This document shows, piece by piece, positions 8,349-8,578 of a DNA stretch of 8,578 nucleotides. Origin of the DNA: Desulfurobacteriaceae bacterium. GTDB taxonomy: Bacteria > Aquificota > Aquificia > Desulfurobacteriales > DQVG01. The first letter of the stretch is position 1; every line of letters begins with the position of its first letter. The notes beneath the pieces were generated by a model. The model ran no database searches. It was not told the DNA's origin and saw only the letters and a program-made list of their open reading frames with translations. The stretch is taken from contig DQVG01000095.1 of NCBI GenBank assembly GCA_015661865.1, positions 1 to 8,578 of the forward strand. Direction: 5' to 3'. A program made the position numbers and the translations under genes.

Positions 8349-8578
8349 TTTGATACCCGAGAGCGTTTTATATAATATAAAATAATAGGTATACTAGCTG
8401 CTCTAATTCCTTCCATTCTAGCAAGTTCCCCTAAAGTTTTTGGTTTATACTTTTTGATTTTTTGTTTTTCCTCAAAAGAAATAGGAATTTCATCCCAATT
8501 TAAGTTTTCTGGAATTTCAATATTTTCAAGTTTGGAAAATTTTTCAGCTAATTTTAATGTTTTTTGAATATAACCTTC
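8345..8578 (-). CDS. mnmG: tRNA uridine-34 carboxymethylaminomethyl synthesis enzyme, C-terminal fragment (cut by window edge)
   Basis: The reading frame is open from the window edge to the TGA at 8345-8347 and gives the last 77 residues of MnmG (GidA). MnmG with MnmE builds the carbon-5 side chain on wobble uridine 34, using FAD. The fragment starts EGYIQKTLKLAEKFSKLENI, matching the family's YEGYI...LEN-x-x-IP segment. It continues through IPENLNWDEIP (22-32) and ends with the helical MnmE/tRNA-binding domain: KPKTLGELARMEGIRAASIP (45-64) corresponds to the family's P-x-TLGQASRI-x-GV-x-PA-x-I. The C-terminus ends soon after YYIKRSR, as usual. The flavin domain lies outside the window. The stop overlaps the rsmG start by 4 nt, so the two form one operon. 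Confidence 0.93.
   Translation of the reverse strand, partial: EGYIQKTLKLAEKFSKLENIEIPENLNWDEIPISFEEKQKIKKYKPKTLGELARMEGIRAASIPIILYYIKRSRVSK

Overview
This is an AT-rich bacterial chromosome segment in which every supported gene lies on the minus strand, so it reads from high to low coordinates. The content is housekeeping. In transcription order it holds the 3' end of mnmG, then rsmG, mnmA, a seven-gene F1/stator ATP synthase operon (b'-b-delta-alpha-gamma-beta-epsilon), a small unknown membrane protein, and two tRNA-Ser genes. The proteins are rich in Lys, Ile and Glu. The tRNA genes are far richer in GC than the surrounding DNA, which is often seen in thermophiles. A paired b/b' stator and an operon lacking the a and c subunit genes are known from several bacterial lineages. 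An AT-rich, possibly thermophilic bacterium of the Thermodesulfobacteriota/Aquificota kind would fit, but this placement is inference and not a firm call.

Region by region (minus strand): 8578-7734 holds the mnmG C-terminus and rsmG, which overlap by 4 nt (ATGA). After a 79-nt gap comes mnmA (7654-6635). A 60-nt gap follows with a TG-extended -10 element and a strong Shine-Dalgarno site. The ATP synthase genes then run from 6574 to 804 with gaps of only 4-22 nt; ribosome binding sites often overlap the preceding stop codon. An 82-codon membrane protein with a TTG start (786-538) ends the operon, and an intrinsic terminator overlaps its stop codon. Positions 233-518 hold no gene I can support. 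A consensus sigma70-type promoter at 205-232 then drives tRNA-Ser(UGA) and tRNA-Ser(GCU).

How the genes work together: MnmG and MnmA modify the same nucleotide, wobble uridine 34 of certain tRNAs (carbon-5 side chain and 2-thiolation). RsmG methylates 16S rRNA. The atp genes encode all five F1 subunits plus the two b-type stator subunits. The membrane proton or sodium channel subunits a (atpB) and c (atpE) are missing here and must be encoded elsewhere. The mnmG-rsmG-atp linkage is a widespread arrangement, often near the replication origin; here mnmA sits where other genomes carry atpI, atpB and atpE.

I see no defence system, mobile element or CRISPR array. The best items for a second look are the 82-aa membrane protein, the three-cysteine MnmA, the divergent epsilon subunit, the symmetric repeat over the atp promoter, the strand-composition flip at 241-520, and the near-leaderless tRNA promoter.
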